64,000 nucleotides of DNA, from NCBI RefSeq assembly GCF_036250735.1, contig NZ_CP109430.1:9052001-9116000 (forward strand), read 5' to 3'. Below the pieces are notes generated by a model that saw only the letters and a list, made by a program, of their open reading frames with translations, did no database searches and was not told the origin of the DNA. How positions within the stretch are numbered: position 1 is the first letter of the stretch; every line of letters begins with the position of its first letter. Shown here one piece after another: positions 35,283 to 42,987 of the stretch. The position numbers and the translations under genes are program-made. This stretch comes from Streptosporangium sp. NBC_01495. GTDB lineage: Bacteria > Actinomycetota > Actinomycetes > Streptosporangiales > Streptosporangiaceae.

Positions 35283-35541
35283 CGGGTACGGGGTCATGCG
35301 CCAGCGTGATCGGTGAAGTCTCCACGTGCCATGGCGATGGCCTATCAGGACGGCAAACCACTACGCAGGCGAATCCCCCTGACCTCAACCCCGTACAGGC
35401 CTGGCAGACGGCCGGGCGGGGCCAACTATCGCCTCAGCTAGGCCAAGGGCTCAGCTGAGGGCGTAGCGGCTGATCTGGGATGGCAACCAAGATCGAGAAG
35501 TGGACACGAGGTCAGGCCTGGTGCTCATCTCTGCCGCGGGT
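35283..35541. other. no gene seen
   Basis: The sequence after the integrase would be expected to hold an attachment site, but none is recognisable; it was probably deleted. Confidence 0.4.
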
Positions 35542-35571
35542 TACCATCGAGTGCATATACTATTGATGGTA
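35542..35571. promoter_or_regulatory. toxin-antitoxin operator
   Basis: TACCATCGA and TTGATGGTA form an inverted repeat that overlaps the toxin start and an AT-rich -10-like stretch. A likely autorepression site for the downstream antitoxin. Confidence 0.6.
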
Positions 35572-35924
35572 TGTCTCAGTGGGAGATCGACCTGGAGCCG
35601 GAGGTGGAGTCTTGGCTGGACGGACTTTCCTTTCCGCTCTATCAGCGGGTCATGCGGAACGTAGACGACTACCTCGTCACTGGTGGCATCCCTGATGGGG
35701 ATCACGTGAAGAAGCTGAAGGATGCCGAAGGGGTGCACGAGCTGCGTGTTGCTCTCGACCGTACGACCTGGCGGTTGACCTTCTGGAAGCCGTCCAACAA
35801 GGTGATCCTGACGGTTTTCCGCAAGACACAGGCCACCGACACCGACCGAGCGATCGCTGCTAAGAAGCGGTGTGAGGCAGAGCACGACCTAACCACCACG
35901 CACGTGTTCGAGAGGAGCGCATGA
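35571..35924 (+). CDS. HigB/RelE-type toxin
   Basis: 117 residues. EPEVESWLDGLSFPLYQRVM (N-terminal helices), KKLKDAEGVHELRVALDRTT WRLTFWKPSNKVILTVFRKT (central sheet in two blocks), then a helical tail. The VILTVFRKT motif matches the Gp49/HigB class of ribosome-dependent mRNases. The stop overlaps the antitoxin start (ATGA). Intact, unlike its relative broken by IS481. Confidence 0.85.
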   Translation: MSQWEIDLEPEVESWLDGLSFPLYQRVMRNVDDYLVTGGIPDGDHVKKLKDAEGVHELRVALDRTTWRLTFWKPSNKVILTVFRKTQATDTDRAIAAKKRCEAEHDLTTTHVFERSA

Positions 35925-36277
35925 TGGGGCACAGCCGTTGGGAGACCTACAAGGCGAAGCGCCTGCGCGAGATGGAGGCGGATGCGCAGCCCCACTCCGA
36001 GTACGAGCAGGCGGGCCGTGACCTGGAGCTTGGAGACCAGTTGCGTGAGATCCGTAAGCGCCGAGGCTTGTCTCAGAAGGTCGTAGCGGAGCGCTCCGGG
36101 ATGTCCCAGCCCGCCCTGTCCCGCATCGAGGGCGGTGGTGGCATTCCGGATATAGCGACACTGCTGCGCCTCGGTGCGGCAATGGGGGTTCGGTTCCGCG
36201 TCGAGCTCGTCGTCGACGACGACACCACTGAAATCGAGCCTCTAACGGTGCATCACCGACAGCTCACGAACGTATAA
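35921..36277 (+). CDS. XRE antitoxin (HigA-like)
   Basis: 118 residues: an N-terminal 30-residue linker (RWETYKAKRLREMEADAQPH), then a helix-turn-helix (GDQLREIRKRRGLSQKVVAE; SGMSQPALSRIEGG) and a beta-type end (VRFRVELVVDDDT). It binds the toxin and, by the family pattern, the promoter palindrome at 35542. Confidence 0.88.
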   Translation: MMGHSRWETYKAKRLREMEADAQPHSEYEQAGRDLELGDQLREIRKRRGLSQKVVAERSGMSQPALSRIEGGGGIPDIATLLRLGAAMGVRFRVELVVDDDTTEIEPLTVHHRQLTNV

Positions 36278-36399
36278 GTTGCAGGCGGCCACTTCGAGGC
36301 TCAGTCTGTAAGCTTCCGCTACTCCTTCCGTAGTAGCGGTCTTCAGCCACGACGGGCTTGCTCAGGAGTCGTCTGTCGTCGGCGCCAGGGGAACGAGGA

Positions 36400-36438
36400 A
36401 AGGCCCAGCTCTCGATCACATTCTTGAGCTGGGCCCTC
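36400..36438 (+). terminator. terminator before attachment site 6
   Basis: GGCCCAGCTC and GAGCTGGGCC, a perfect 10-bp stem with a 14-base loop, ending just before the core. Confidence 0.65.
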
Positions 36439-36443
36439 AGTCT

Positions 36444-36598
36444 TGGAGCGGGTGACGGGAATCGAACCTGCGCTGTCAGCTTGGGAATCATCTACTGATC
36501 TTGCTGCCCTGAGCTGGGAGAACGGGGGTACAGGTCAGGGCTGGTCGAGTCCCCGTGAGTGACCGCGGTTCCCCGCCTGTTCTGGCACGCGATCAAGG
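36444..36598 (-). repeat. tRNA-Gly(CCC) attachment site copy 6 plus spacer
   Basis: Core 36444-36487 with one change (AACCTGCGCTG). The spacer is of the common type. It is the rightmost full core; no 5' half of the tRNA continues from it. Confidence 0.82.
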
Positions 36599-36629
36599 TA
36601 CTCACCTCCTCCTTATCCGGCCTTGGAAG

Positions 36630-37025
36630 GTGCTGGAGGGACGTGGACGCGAGCTGCCCTGTGTTCCTCTGTTGCAATACAAACCCCATCGCCATGCCTG
36701 CCATGATGGCCCGGTGTTTCGCGAAACCGATGATCTTCCGGGTGCCTGGTACTACCTCAAGAGCGATCAAGGGCGATGCCGGATGCTGGAAAGCGAGCTG
36801 GTGAACGAGTGTGGCAGTGACCAACACCCCATGTTCGGGCAGCGAGTCGAGGCCGTAGCTTGCTGCGGAACGTGTGACGAGGTGTTGTTCAAGCTCCTTG
36901 ATCAGCAAGGTTGGGCGATCGTGCATCTCACATGGCGCAGGGAGACGGATCCATCCTGGCCGGCATGTGAAGTGGTGGGGAGCTGGTCGAACGTACTTGA
37001 AGAGATGATCGATCACGGTCACTGA
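36630..37025 (+). CDS. hypothetical protein
   Basis: 131 residues from GTG 36630; the frame is open back through the att spacer. Protein-like features: FRETDDLPGAWYYLKSDQGR, VACCGTCDEVLF, and an end GWAIVHLTWRRETDPSWPAC that resembles immunity-type actinobacterial proteins. The true N terminus may have been replaced at integration. No named family. Confidence 0.5.
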   Translation: MLEGRGRELPCVPLLQYKPHRHACHDGPVFRETDDLPGAWYYLKSDQGRCRMLESELVNECGSDQHPMFGQRVEAVACCGTCDEVLFKLLDQQGWAIVHLTWRRETDPSWPACEVVGSWSNVLEEMIDHGH

Positions 37026-37035
37026 CAACCAGTTT

Positions 37036-37161
37036 GGAAGATTTCGGCACACGGCTTCCTGAAGTGCTGCGGTGCAGGTGAGAGGTGGTCTTCCCCTGTC
37101 CGTGAGTCTCCGTGATTCCCCCCTGTTCCCCGGTTGTACTGGCATGCGAGTGGCACGTCAC
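37036..37161 (-). repeat. diverged attachment spacer
   Basis: CTTCCTGAAGTGCTGCGGTGCAGG, CGTGAGTCTCCGTGATTCCC and ACTGGCATGCGAGTGGCACG follow the spacer order with many changes. The core is reduced to about ten bases. Confidence 0.5.
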
Positions 37162-37382
37162 CTACGACTCTTGATCGCTGCCTCAATACGTAGCCCAATT
37201 CCGACGGTCGCGAAGATGAGCGCTCCAAGGAGGGCGTTAGTCGTGAGCTCTTCTTCGATGATGAAGCCGAGGATGGGAACTGCTGCGCTCAGAACAAGAT
37301 TTGCGTTCCCCCACCCGTCCACTGGTTGGGTGCCGTCAGTTGTCTTCTCCTGGCGTGCGGCAGGATCTTCTTGGTCACTCAT
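37158..37382 (-). CDS. small two-TM membrane protein
   Basis: 74 residues from ATG 37382: hydrophilic start, two helices (ANLVLSAAVPILGFIIEEEL; ALLGALIFATVGIGLRIEAA) and a basic end IKSRR. The LRLEAAI-type ending is shared with the protein at 19420-19665. R module 3 lies upstream. Confidence 0.6.
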   Translation of the reverse strand: MSDQEDPAARQEKTTDGTQPVDGWGNANLVLSAAVPILGFIIEEELTTNALLGALIFATVGIGLRIEAAIKSRR

Positions 37383-37433
37383 GCGCTGAGTCTCCCATTG
37401 GTGTGTGAGGCCAGCAAAGGGATAGACCATGCG

Positions 37434-37725
37434 TACGCACGCCCCTTCTCGCCGGATCTTCCCGTCTTCCTCGTCCCACTCCGGAGGGGCAACAGCTCGG
37501 GGACGGAGGGGCAAGGCCGTCTTCGCGTGTACGTCAGCCGGTAGACGTTCCTCGGCCATGGGATGCCAACGGTCACAGACGGCCTTGATCCGGAGGAGTC
37601 GAGATGTTGGGCTTGCCTGGGACGTGGCAGGCGGGAAGATCTGGCTTCCACCCCAACCACCTACGGTCCTCGTGGTGCAACGTCGATCATCCCGGAGCCG
37701 AAGTACCCCCGCCGGAGGCACTCTT
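37434..37725. repeat. R module, copy 3 (about 290 bp)
   Basis: Same block order as copy 2. It lies about 50 bp upstream of the leftward two-TM gene. A rightward small membrane pseudogene starts 35 bp beyond its right end. Confidence 0.8.
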
Positions 37726-37759
37726 TTAGCAACGGCTCTTTGATGGGAGAGTTCGCAGC

Positions 37760-38008
37760 ATGCAATGGCAGCGATCTATCTGGTTCAGGCTTGGGACTGC
37801 TTCCTGGTTCGTCTTCTGTGGGTGGACTGGTGCTGGCGCGGTTTTTGGGCTCTCCGGATTTCGTGGTCCGATGCCTGCCGGATGACTGTTCGGCATATTC
37901 GTGTTCGGGTCGCTCGGGATACTGCTCCAGATCGTGGCTGTGGTCGTGCACATCTGGCGGGAACGGAGTGCCCAGCGGGATCCGAAGGATGTCAAAGGCG
38001 CCGTGTAG
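37760..38008 (+). pseudogene. small two-TM membrane protein with internal stop
   Basis: Frame from ATG 37760 reads QWQRSIWFRLGTASWFVFCG and on to GPMPAG, meets TGA at 37883, then continues LFGIFVFGSLGILLQIVAVV and HIWRERSAQRDPK to TAG 38006. Both halves are hydrophobic helices of one likely protein of 82 residues. The stop probably inactivates it. Confidence 0.55.
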
Positions 38009-38036
38009 TAGTCGGCCCAGCCGTCGAAGCGACCTG

Positions 38037-38140
38037 GCGGCGGCGTGTCGGTGGTCGGCGCGTTGGCCTGGTACGGCGCGGTGTGCCTACGGCGATGCCC
38101 CGCGCGGCGCTCGCGCCGTGACCGGCCCCCAGGCCGCATG
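38037..38140. repeat. Q repeat, copy 2
   Basis: GCGATGCCCCGCGCGGCGCT / CGCGCCGTGACCGGCCCC matches 31908-32022. It joins directly to the AT-rich HNH gene. Confidence 0.5.
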
Positions 38141-38478
38141 CGCGGCGCGAGATCACTCGTCGCTCTGAGTCTCGCAGGAGAGCTGCAATTGCAGGCTCTA
38201 GAGTAGCTTTTATTTCTGCGGCCGACTATCGAAGCATATTTCACAAATATGAAGGAAAGTGTTGGATATGCAAAGTTGAACTAGATGAGGAAGTTGTCCT
38301 GTATTGGGATCATTACAAGCCAATTTCCAAAGGCGGTCATCATGTTGTGGATAATTTGCGTCCCGCTTGCGCTGCGTGTAATTTAAGAAAGAGTGCTACA
38401 TGGCCAATTAGCGAGTCGCGGATTAAAGAAATAAGCGAAGAGGTGATTATGGTTCGCAATATGATGGATCTTGGTTAG
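38122..38478 (+). pseudogene. HNH endonuclease, 5'-truncated, AT-rich
   Basis: The open frame holds a full HNH domain: CWICK, YWDHYKPISKGG (catalytic His region) and NLRPACAACNLRKS. No ATG, GTG or TTG lies in frame between the upstream stop (38119) and the domain, because the Q repeat replaces the 5' end. Base composition from 38180 is far more AT-rich than the neighbours (codons such as AAA, ATA, TTA), marking recent transfer. Confidence 0.75.
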
Positions 38479-38485
38479 ATGAAAT

Positions 38486-39778
38486 TTAACCAAGTAAATC
38501 GGGGCGGCGAGTTGACAAAGCGTTCCGTGCCAAAATGTAGCGTTCGTGAAATTCCTTTGCGAGGGCGTCTCGTTGATAGCGCTGACGCAATACCCGATCT
38601 AGATCTCCGGCGCGGTGGGCGAGGTCAGTGAGGGATCGTCGGTCAATGTCGAGTGCAGATACGCCTTGTTCAACAGAAGCATCAAGATCGCCGCGACGGG
38701 CATAGACAATGCCGAGATCAATATGTGCGTCGGCGACTCGCATGGGAGCATTAGAAGTGCCGTCCGGGCGAGTGTGCATCTGGATGGTCTCCAGAGCGTG
38801 TTCTTCGGCGCGGTCGTTGTCTTCGAGCCAGGTGTAGGCGGTAGCGGCGTAGAAGACCCACTTGGCGTGGTCGAACACGAAGTGGTGGTCAGGATTCCCA
38901 GGCAGGGGGAGCTTGGCGAGGGCGTCGGCTCCTCTGGTGAGGGCCTTGTCTGCTTCGCGGCGGTCGCCGATTCGGGCCAGTCCGCGGGCCTCCTGCAGAG
39001 TGAGCTGAACCTGGGCGCTGGATTGGCCGGCGACAGCCTGGCCCATGCGGGCGGAGCTGACGACATCTTCATAGCGGCCTTCGACCAGGGCGAACCACGC
39101 TGACATCTCATGCGCCCAGCCCATGAGTTCGCCGTGTCCGACCTGGCGACCCATCTTGTAGGCGGCGCGTCGGGCTGTCTCGGCCTCCTCGCGCTCTCCC
39201 AGGTCGTAGTGAACGCACCCGAGCAAGGCCGTCAGCCATCCGGTGATGACGAGGAGTTCGCGGTGCTGGGCGAGAGTGATTCGTCCGCCGAGTAGACCGT
39301 TGACCTGGGCGAGACGCTTCTGGGTCCGGTCGCGCAAGGTGGCGGCTGAGACGACGGGGTAGGCGCGGCAGAGCAGGTCGACGGCCTCGGCGAGTGCTTC
39401 GAGCGTGCCGGTTCCGACGTCGGACGCCTGGAGCTGTTGGGTGAGTTCCATGGTGCCGTACAGGTCGGCCTCGGCCCGCAACGCGTCCATGGGAATGATG
39501 CTGGTGGCCTCGATGAGCTGGCCGGACCCGCGTCTGTTCGGCCGGAACCCCAGGTCTTCGGGTTGAAGGCCGGTCAACTGGGTGATGGCGAGCCGGTACG
39601 GCGAATGGGGCCACCTGACCTCTCCGGCCTCCCAGCGCCGAATGCGCTCCTCATCGCACGCCAGGGACTCCCTGATACCCGTCGGCGTCGCGTTGATCCG
39701 GTCGGCCAGTTCAGCGCGCGTCAGACGGTGCTCGTTACGCCACGCCCGGAGTTGGACGTTGGGGATGTTGTCGGGCAT
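38486..39778 (-). CDS. NsdA-like XRE/TPR regulator
   Basis: 430 residues from ATG 39778. Helix-turn-helix at 6-70 (LRAWRNEHRLTRAELADRIN ... ACDEERIRRWEAG), then TPR-type helices over the remainder (LGEREEAETARRAAYKMG; AYTWLEDNDRAEEHALETIQ). The layout is that of actinobacterial NsdA-type proteins, which affect development and antibiotic production in Streptomyces. Its own target is unknown. Divergent from two small genes often found with this type. Confidence 0.8.
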   Translation of the reverse strand: MPDNIPNVQLRAWRNEHRLTRAELADRINATPTGIRESLACDEERIRRWEAGEVRWPHSPYRLAITQLTGLQPEDLGFRPNRRGSGQLIEATSIIPMDALRAEADLYGTMELTQQLQASDVGTGTLEALAEAVDLLCRAYPVVSAATLRDRTQKRLAQVNGLLGGRITLAQHRELLVITGWLTALLGCVHYDLGEREEAETARRAAYKMGRQVGHGELMGWAHEMSAWFALVEGRYEDVVSSARMGQAVAGQSSAQVQLTLQEARGLARIGDRREADKALTRGADALAKLPLPGNPDHHFVFDHAKWVFYAATAYTWLEDNDRAEEHALETIQMHTRPDGTSNAPMRVADAHIDLGIVYARRGDLDASVEQGVSALDIDRRSLTDLAHRAGDLDRVLRQRYQRDALAKEFHERYILARNALSTRRPDLLG

Positions 39779-39933
39779 CTGGGGCCTTCCTCCCGGCTGG
39801 GGGCTCAAGAGGGGGATTCAGGGGGGCCGTTTGGGGGTCCTGTCGCTCTCGAATTGCCGGTGGACTTGCCATCAAGCAACACGGTACGTCAGCCCGCTTT
39901 CCGCCGCAGGGAACGCGGATCAAATTCGAGGAG

Positions 39934-40128
39934 ATGGCGACGGTGACCCGGCCAGAGGAGACCAGCGAGACACGCCCCTGCCCCGCGTGCCGGGGACGTG
40001 GAACCAAGCTGCGCAGCTCGCGCCGTGCCCTTCTCGTCGGCGAGAGCGGTGGTGATCCCGAGACGCAGGGAGAACAGGAATGTCTCGACTGCCTCGCAAC
40101 CGGCCGGGTCGAAAGGAACGTGAGATGA
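39934..40128 (+). CDS. small zinc-ribbon protein
   Basis: 64 residues with two CxxC pairs, CPACRGRG and CLDCLATGR, in the manner of half a DnaJ zinc domain. Probably structural zinc. The stop overlaps the next start (ATGA). Confidence 0.65.
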   Translation: MATVTRPEETSETRPCPACRGRGTKLRSSRRALLVGESGGDPETQGEQECLDCLATGRVERNVR

Positions 40129-40316
40129 ATCCGATCATGCAGACCGCTGCGGCCTGCCTACAGCAGGAACGCCAGCAGAACGAGGCGCATGCCCTCACTC
40201 GGCTGCGGAACGCGCTGCTGCGACTCGGCGTGCGGGCCGAGCTGCGCGACAACGACAGTGCGCTGATGATCCCCCGTCCACAGGTATGGAGTTGGCCCGG
40301 TTTGGTGGACACCTGA
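40125..40316 (+). pseudogene. small conserved protein, 3' end cut by IS3
   Basis: MNPIMQTAAACLQQERQQNE, then NALLRLGVRAELRDNDSALM up to 40286, where IS3 copy 2 begins; the frame then reads ten residues of IS sequence and stops. Only about 54 native residues remain of what is probably a protein of about 90. Translationally coupled to the zinc-ribbon gene. Confidence 0.65.
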
Positions 40317-40355
40317 CCTCTGGGGAACCCTGGTTCCCGAAAGAAGGAGTTCACT

Positions 40356-40643
40356 GTGCCGAACAACTATCCGCCGGAGTTTCGCCGGCAGATGGTGGAG
40401 CTGGTGCGCGCGGGACGGTCGCCGAAGGAACTCGCCAAGGAGTTCGAGCCCTCCGCGCAGTCGATCCGTACCTGGGTGCGCCAGGTCGACCTCGATGATG
40501 GCCGCCGCCAAGACGGCCTGACCAGCGCTGAGAAGGACGAGCTGGTCCGGCTGCGCCGTGAGAACAAGATCCTCCGCGAGGAGAAGGAGATCTTGCGTAA
40601 GGCCGCGGTTTTCTTCGCGCGGGAGACGGATCGGCCGAGATGA
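40356..40643 (+). CDS. IS3-family transposase, OrfA
   Basis: 95 residues, identical to the copy at 12423-12710: helix-turn-helix plus leucine zipper. Confidence 0.93.
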   Translation: MPNNYPPEFRRQMVELVRAGRSPKELAKEFEPSAQSIRTWVRQVDLDDGRRQDGLTSAEKDELVRLRRENKILREEKEILRKAAVFFARETDRPR

Positions 40644-41536
40644 AGTACCGGCTGATCGATGCGGAGAAAGACCACCACGATGTCTCCCTGCTGGCCCGGG
40701 TGCTGGGTGTGTCGCGCCAGGGCTACTACGCCTGGGCCAAGCGCGGCCCGTCCACTCGCGCCTGTCGTGATGCCGAGCTGACTGAGAAGATCCACCGGCA
40801 CCATACGGCCTCTGATGAGGTGTATGGGGCGCCGCGCATCCACGCCGACCTGCGTGAGATCGACGGGGAGAAGGTGGGCCGCAAGCGAGTGGCCCGGCTG
40901 ATGCGTGCGGCCGGGCTGGCCGGTGTCTCCCGGCGTAAGGGCTGCCGCACGACGATCGCGGATCGGCGGGCTGCAGCCGCGTCGGACCTGGTGAAGCGGA
41001 AGTTCGAAGCGGACGAGCCGAACCGGATCTGGACGGCCGACATCACGTATGTGCCGACCTGGCAGGGTTTCGTTTATCTCGCTGTGGTCTTGGACGTGTT
41101 CTCCAGGCGGATCGTCGGCTGGGCGATGGCCGACCATATGCGGACTGAGCTGGTGACCGACGCGCTGGCGATGGCGATCCATCAGCGCCGCCCCAGCGCC
41201 GGGGTGATCCATCACAGCGACAAGGGCAGCCAGTACACCTCGATCGCCTTCGGCCAGCGATGCGAGCAGGCAGGAGTTCGCCCCTCGACGGGTAGGACCG
41301 GGACGTGCTTCGACAATGCGATCACGGAGAGTTTCTTCGCCTCGCTGGAGTGTGAGCTGATCGACCGGCGGACCTTCCGTACCAGGTCAGAAGCCGAACG
41401 GGCCGTGTTCGCCTACATCGAGGGCTTCTACAACCCACGCCGCCGCCACTCCGCGAACGGCCAGCTCAGCCCCACCGAGTACGAACGCCGACACGCCCTT
41501 AAGAGCATTCAAGAAGACGGCTATGCTGCCGCGTAG
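40640..41536 (+). CDS. IS3-family transposase, OrfB
   Basis: 298 residues, identical to the copy at 11530-12426. DDE residues intact. ATGA overlap with OrfA. Confidence 0.93.
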   Translation: MKYRLIDAEKDHHDVSLLARVLGVSRQGYYAWAKRGPSTRACRDAELTEKIHRHHTASDEVYGAPRIHADLREIDGEKVGRKRVARLMRAAGLAGVSRRKGCRTTIADRRAAAASDLVKRKFEADEPNRIWTADITYVPTWQGFVYLAVVLDVFSRRIVGWAMADHMRTELVTDALAMAIHQRRPSAGVIHHSDKGSQYTSIAFGQRCEQAGVRPSTGRTGTCFDNAITESFFASLECELIDRRTFRTRSEAERAVFAYIEGFYNPRRRHSANGQLSPTEYERRHALKSIQEDGYAAA

Positions 41537-41577
41537 CCGAAAGCCCTGACGTGTCTACTGAACCGGGGCAACTCCAG

Positions 41578-41672
41578 GTGCGGTCACTTCTCGCGAACAT
41601 AGATCATGCTTCCGGCTGCCAAGTGCGGTCAAAACTCGCGAGCAAGTGCGGTCAGTTCCCACGAACAAAACC
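41578..41672. repeat. IS21-type terminal repeats (second end)
   Basis: Units GTGCGGTCACTTCTCGCGAA, GTGCGGTCAAAACTCGCGAG and GTGCGGTCAGTTCCCACGAA match 14682-14773 in the same (direct) orientation. Two ends of one element should be inverted, which argues for a later inversion. Confidence 0.7.
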
Positions 41673-41928
41673 ACCGCTCGTAGTGGCCGAGAACGGACGT
41701 GATCAGCTCGTCAACCGTGAGTGACCCGTAATGCTCGGCGACGTGCGCCGGCACCTCCCACTCTGGGACTCTCCAGGGCCGCCCGGGGTGCCGCGCCAGC
41801 CCGTCCGTTGACAAGCACCCGAACCCGAGCTTCTCCGCCACTGCTTGGGCGACGGTCGACTTTCCGACGTTTGATGTCCCGCCGATCAGTATCACCCGCA
41901 CATCCCGCACGCCGATGACCCCTTGCAT
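41673..41928 (-). pseudogene. P-loop kinase-like protein, N-terminal fragment
   Basis: From ATG 41928: VRVILIGGTSNVGKSTVAQA (Walker A), CLSTDGLARHPGRPW, then cut after VLGHYER by the IS21 end. Resembles AAA/2-phosphoglycerate-kinase-like proteins. About 85 residues remain. Confidence 0.7.
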
Positions 41929-41984
41929 ATTTGGCTTCTTGAACCAACCCAAAACCAGGTGCAGGGATGTCGTGTCACGATGTC

Positions 41985-42205
41985 TCGTCTCATTTGATGC
42001 TTGACACTCCTGGCTGGTCTTTCGCTGTTCAGTATGCGCTCTGGCCTTGATCCTGGTGATTTCCTGGGTGGCGGTTCGGGACACGACGCGGATCGGTTCG
42101 CCGTCGGCGTGGATGGCGATTTGGGTGTCGTCGACGGTCACGTCGAGGATCTTGCGGGTGTGTACCCGGCCCTCCACCACCCGCCGTCCGGGCGTGTGGC
42201 GTGGG
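41985..42205 (-). pseudogene. transposase C-terminal fragment (IS481-like)
   Basis: RVHTRKILDVTVDDTQIAIH followed by RVVSRTATQEITRIKA resembles the C-terminal extension of actinobacterial IS481 transposases (compare VIEDTHFRILHGEEEI in the intact copy). No catalytic core remains. Confidence 0.4.
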
Positions 42206-42306
42206 CGCCGGTCCCGGCCGACGGCGACCCAGGCCGTCCACCGGACCGCGCACCCGCCGCGCCCAACCCACTCGCCGACCATCGACCCACCGCCTACAGT
42301 GGCGAC

Positions 42307-42555
42307 ATGGCCGAGAGCACACCACCTCCAGACGGTCGCTACTCCGAACTCGGCAGGCTCGGCGAAGAAGAGCGCTACATGGCCCGTGAGCTCCGAGAAG
42401 TCCGCGCCGAGATCGCAAGCCTCGTGCAGCAGCTCCTCCCTCACCACTCCCGCACGGAGAAGATCGACGAAGTCGTGCAGGCCAGCGGGTACAGCCGACA
42501 TCTGATCGACGTCCTCCGCTACAAAGACCACCCATGGCACCGCCCGACCCCCTAG
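42307..42555 (+). CDS. small helical protein, HTH-like
   Basis: 82 residues from ATG 42307. A coiled-coil segment (YMARELREVRAEIASLVQQL) is followed by SRTEKIDEVVQASGYSRHLI DVLRYK, which could be a helix-turn-helix. Possibly a DNA-binding plasmid or element protein. Family unknown. Confidence 0.55.
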   Translation: MAESTPPPDGRYSELGRLGEEERYMARELREVRAEIASLVQQLLPHHSRTEKIDEVVQASGYSRHLIDVLRYKDHPWHRPTP

Positions 42556-42582
42556 CGACAGACACGAAGACGACCCTGCCCC

Positions 42583-42952
42583 TTTGAAAATCAGCGCTGG
42601 ACGCCGGCTCGGGTCGCCGAGTTGATCGCCCTGCTGTTTCGTAAGCCGGGCGATGCGCTCCTATATCGCGGCCCGGGATTGGCTGCCGGCCCACCGGCTA
42701 CCCACTTATGCTCCCGAGCTCAACCCGGCCGAGGGTATCTGGGCCAACCTGCGCGACGGGCTGGGCAACTTGGCGGTCACGGGTCTGGGCACTCTCAACG
42801 CGATCTCCCGCGAGAGGCTCGCCCTCGGCATCGAAACCCTCACAGACAAGCGACTGATCGGGCTCGTCGTACTGAGCGAAACCGAAGCCGAGACCGGTGG
42901 CGCGGAGTTCGACACCTACATCGGAGGGCTACCTTCTGGCCGACGACCATGA
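42583..42952 (+). pseudogene. IS630-family transposase remnant
   Basis: FENQRWTPARVAELIALLF is from the N-terminal DNA-binding part. After a deletion and frame change the C-terminal catalytic end appears at 42653: YIAARDWLPAHRLPTYAPEL NPAEGIWANL (the last Glu region). Confidence 0.7.
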
Positions 42953-42987
42953 CGACGCCGCTGTCGCCGACCACCCGCCGCCCCCTC

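Larger units (their letters stand above)
40287..41576 (+). mobile_element. IS3-family element, copy 2 (1290 bp)
   Basis: Same length and same encoded proteins as copy 1, opposite orientation. Left flank GTCCACAGGTA, right flank GGTGCGGTCACTTC: no target duplication, and the two flanks belong to different sequences (a chromosomal gene and an IS21 end). Confidence 0.9.

Noticed and set aside
20411..36487. tRNA genes at the repeated 44-bp units
   Set aside because: Only the 3' part from the anticodon loop is present; acceptor 5' strand and D-arm are missing in every copy.
17251..37161. CRISPR array or integron attC array
   Set aside because: Repeats are hundreds to thousands of bases apart, the cores are tRNA-derived, and there are no cas genes or integron integrase.
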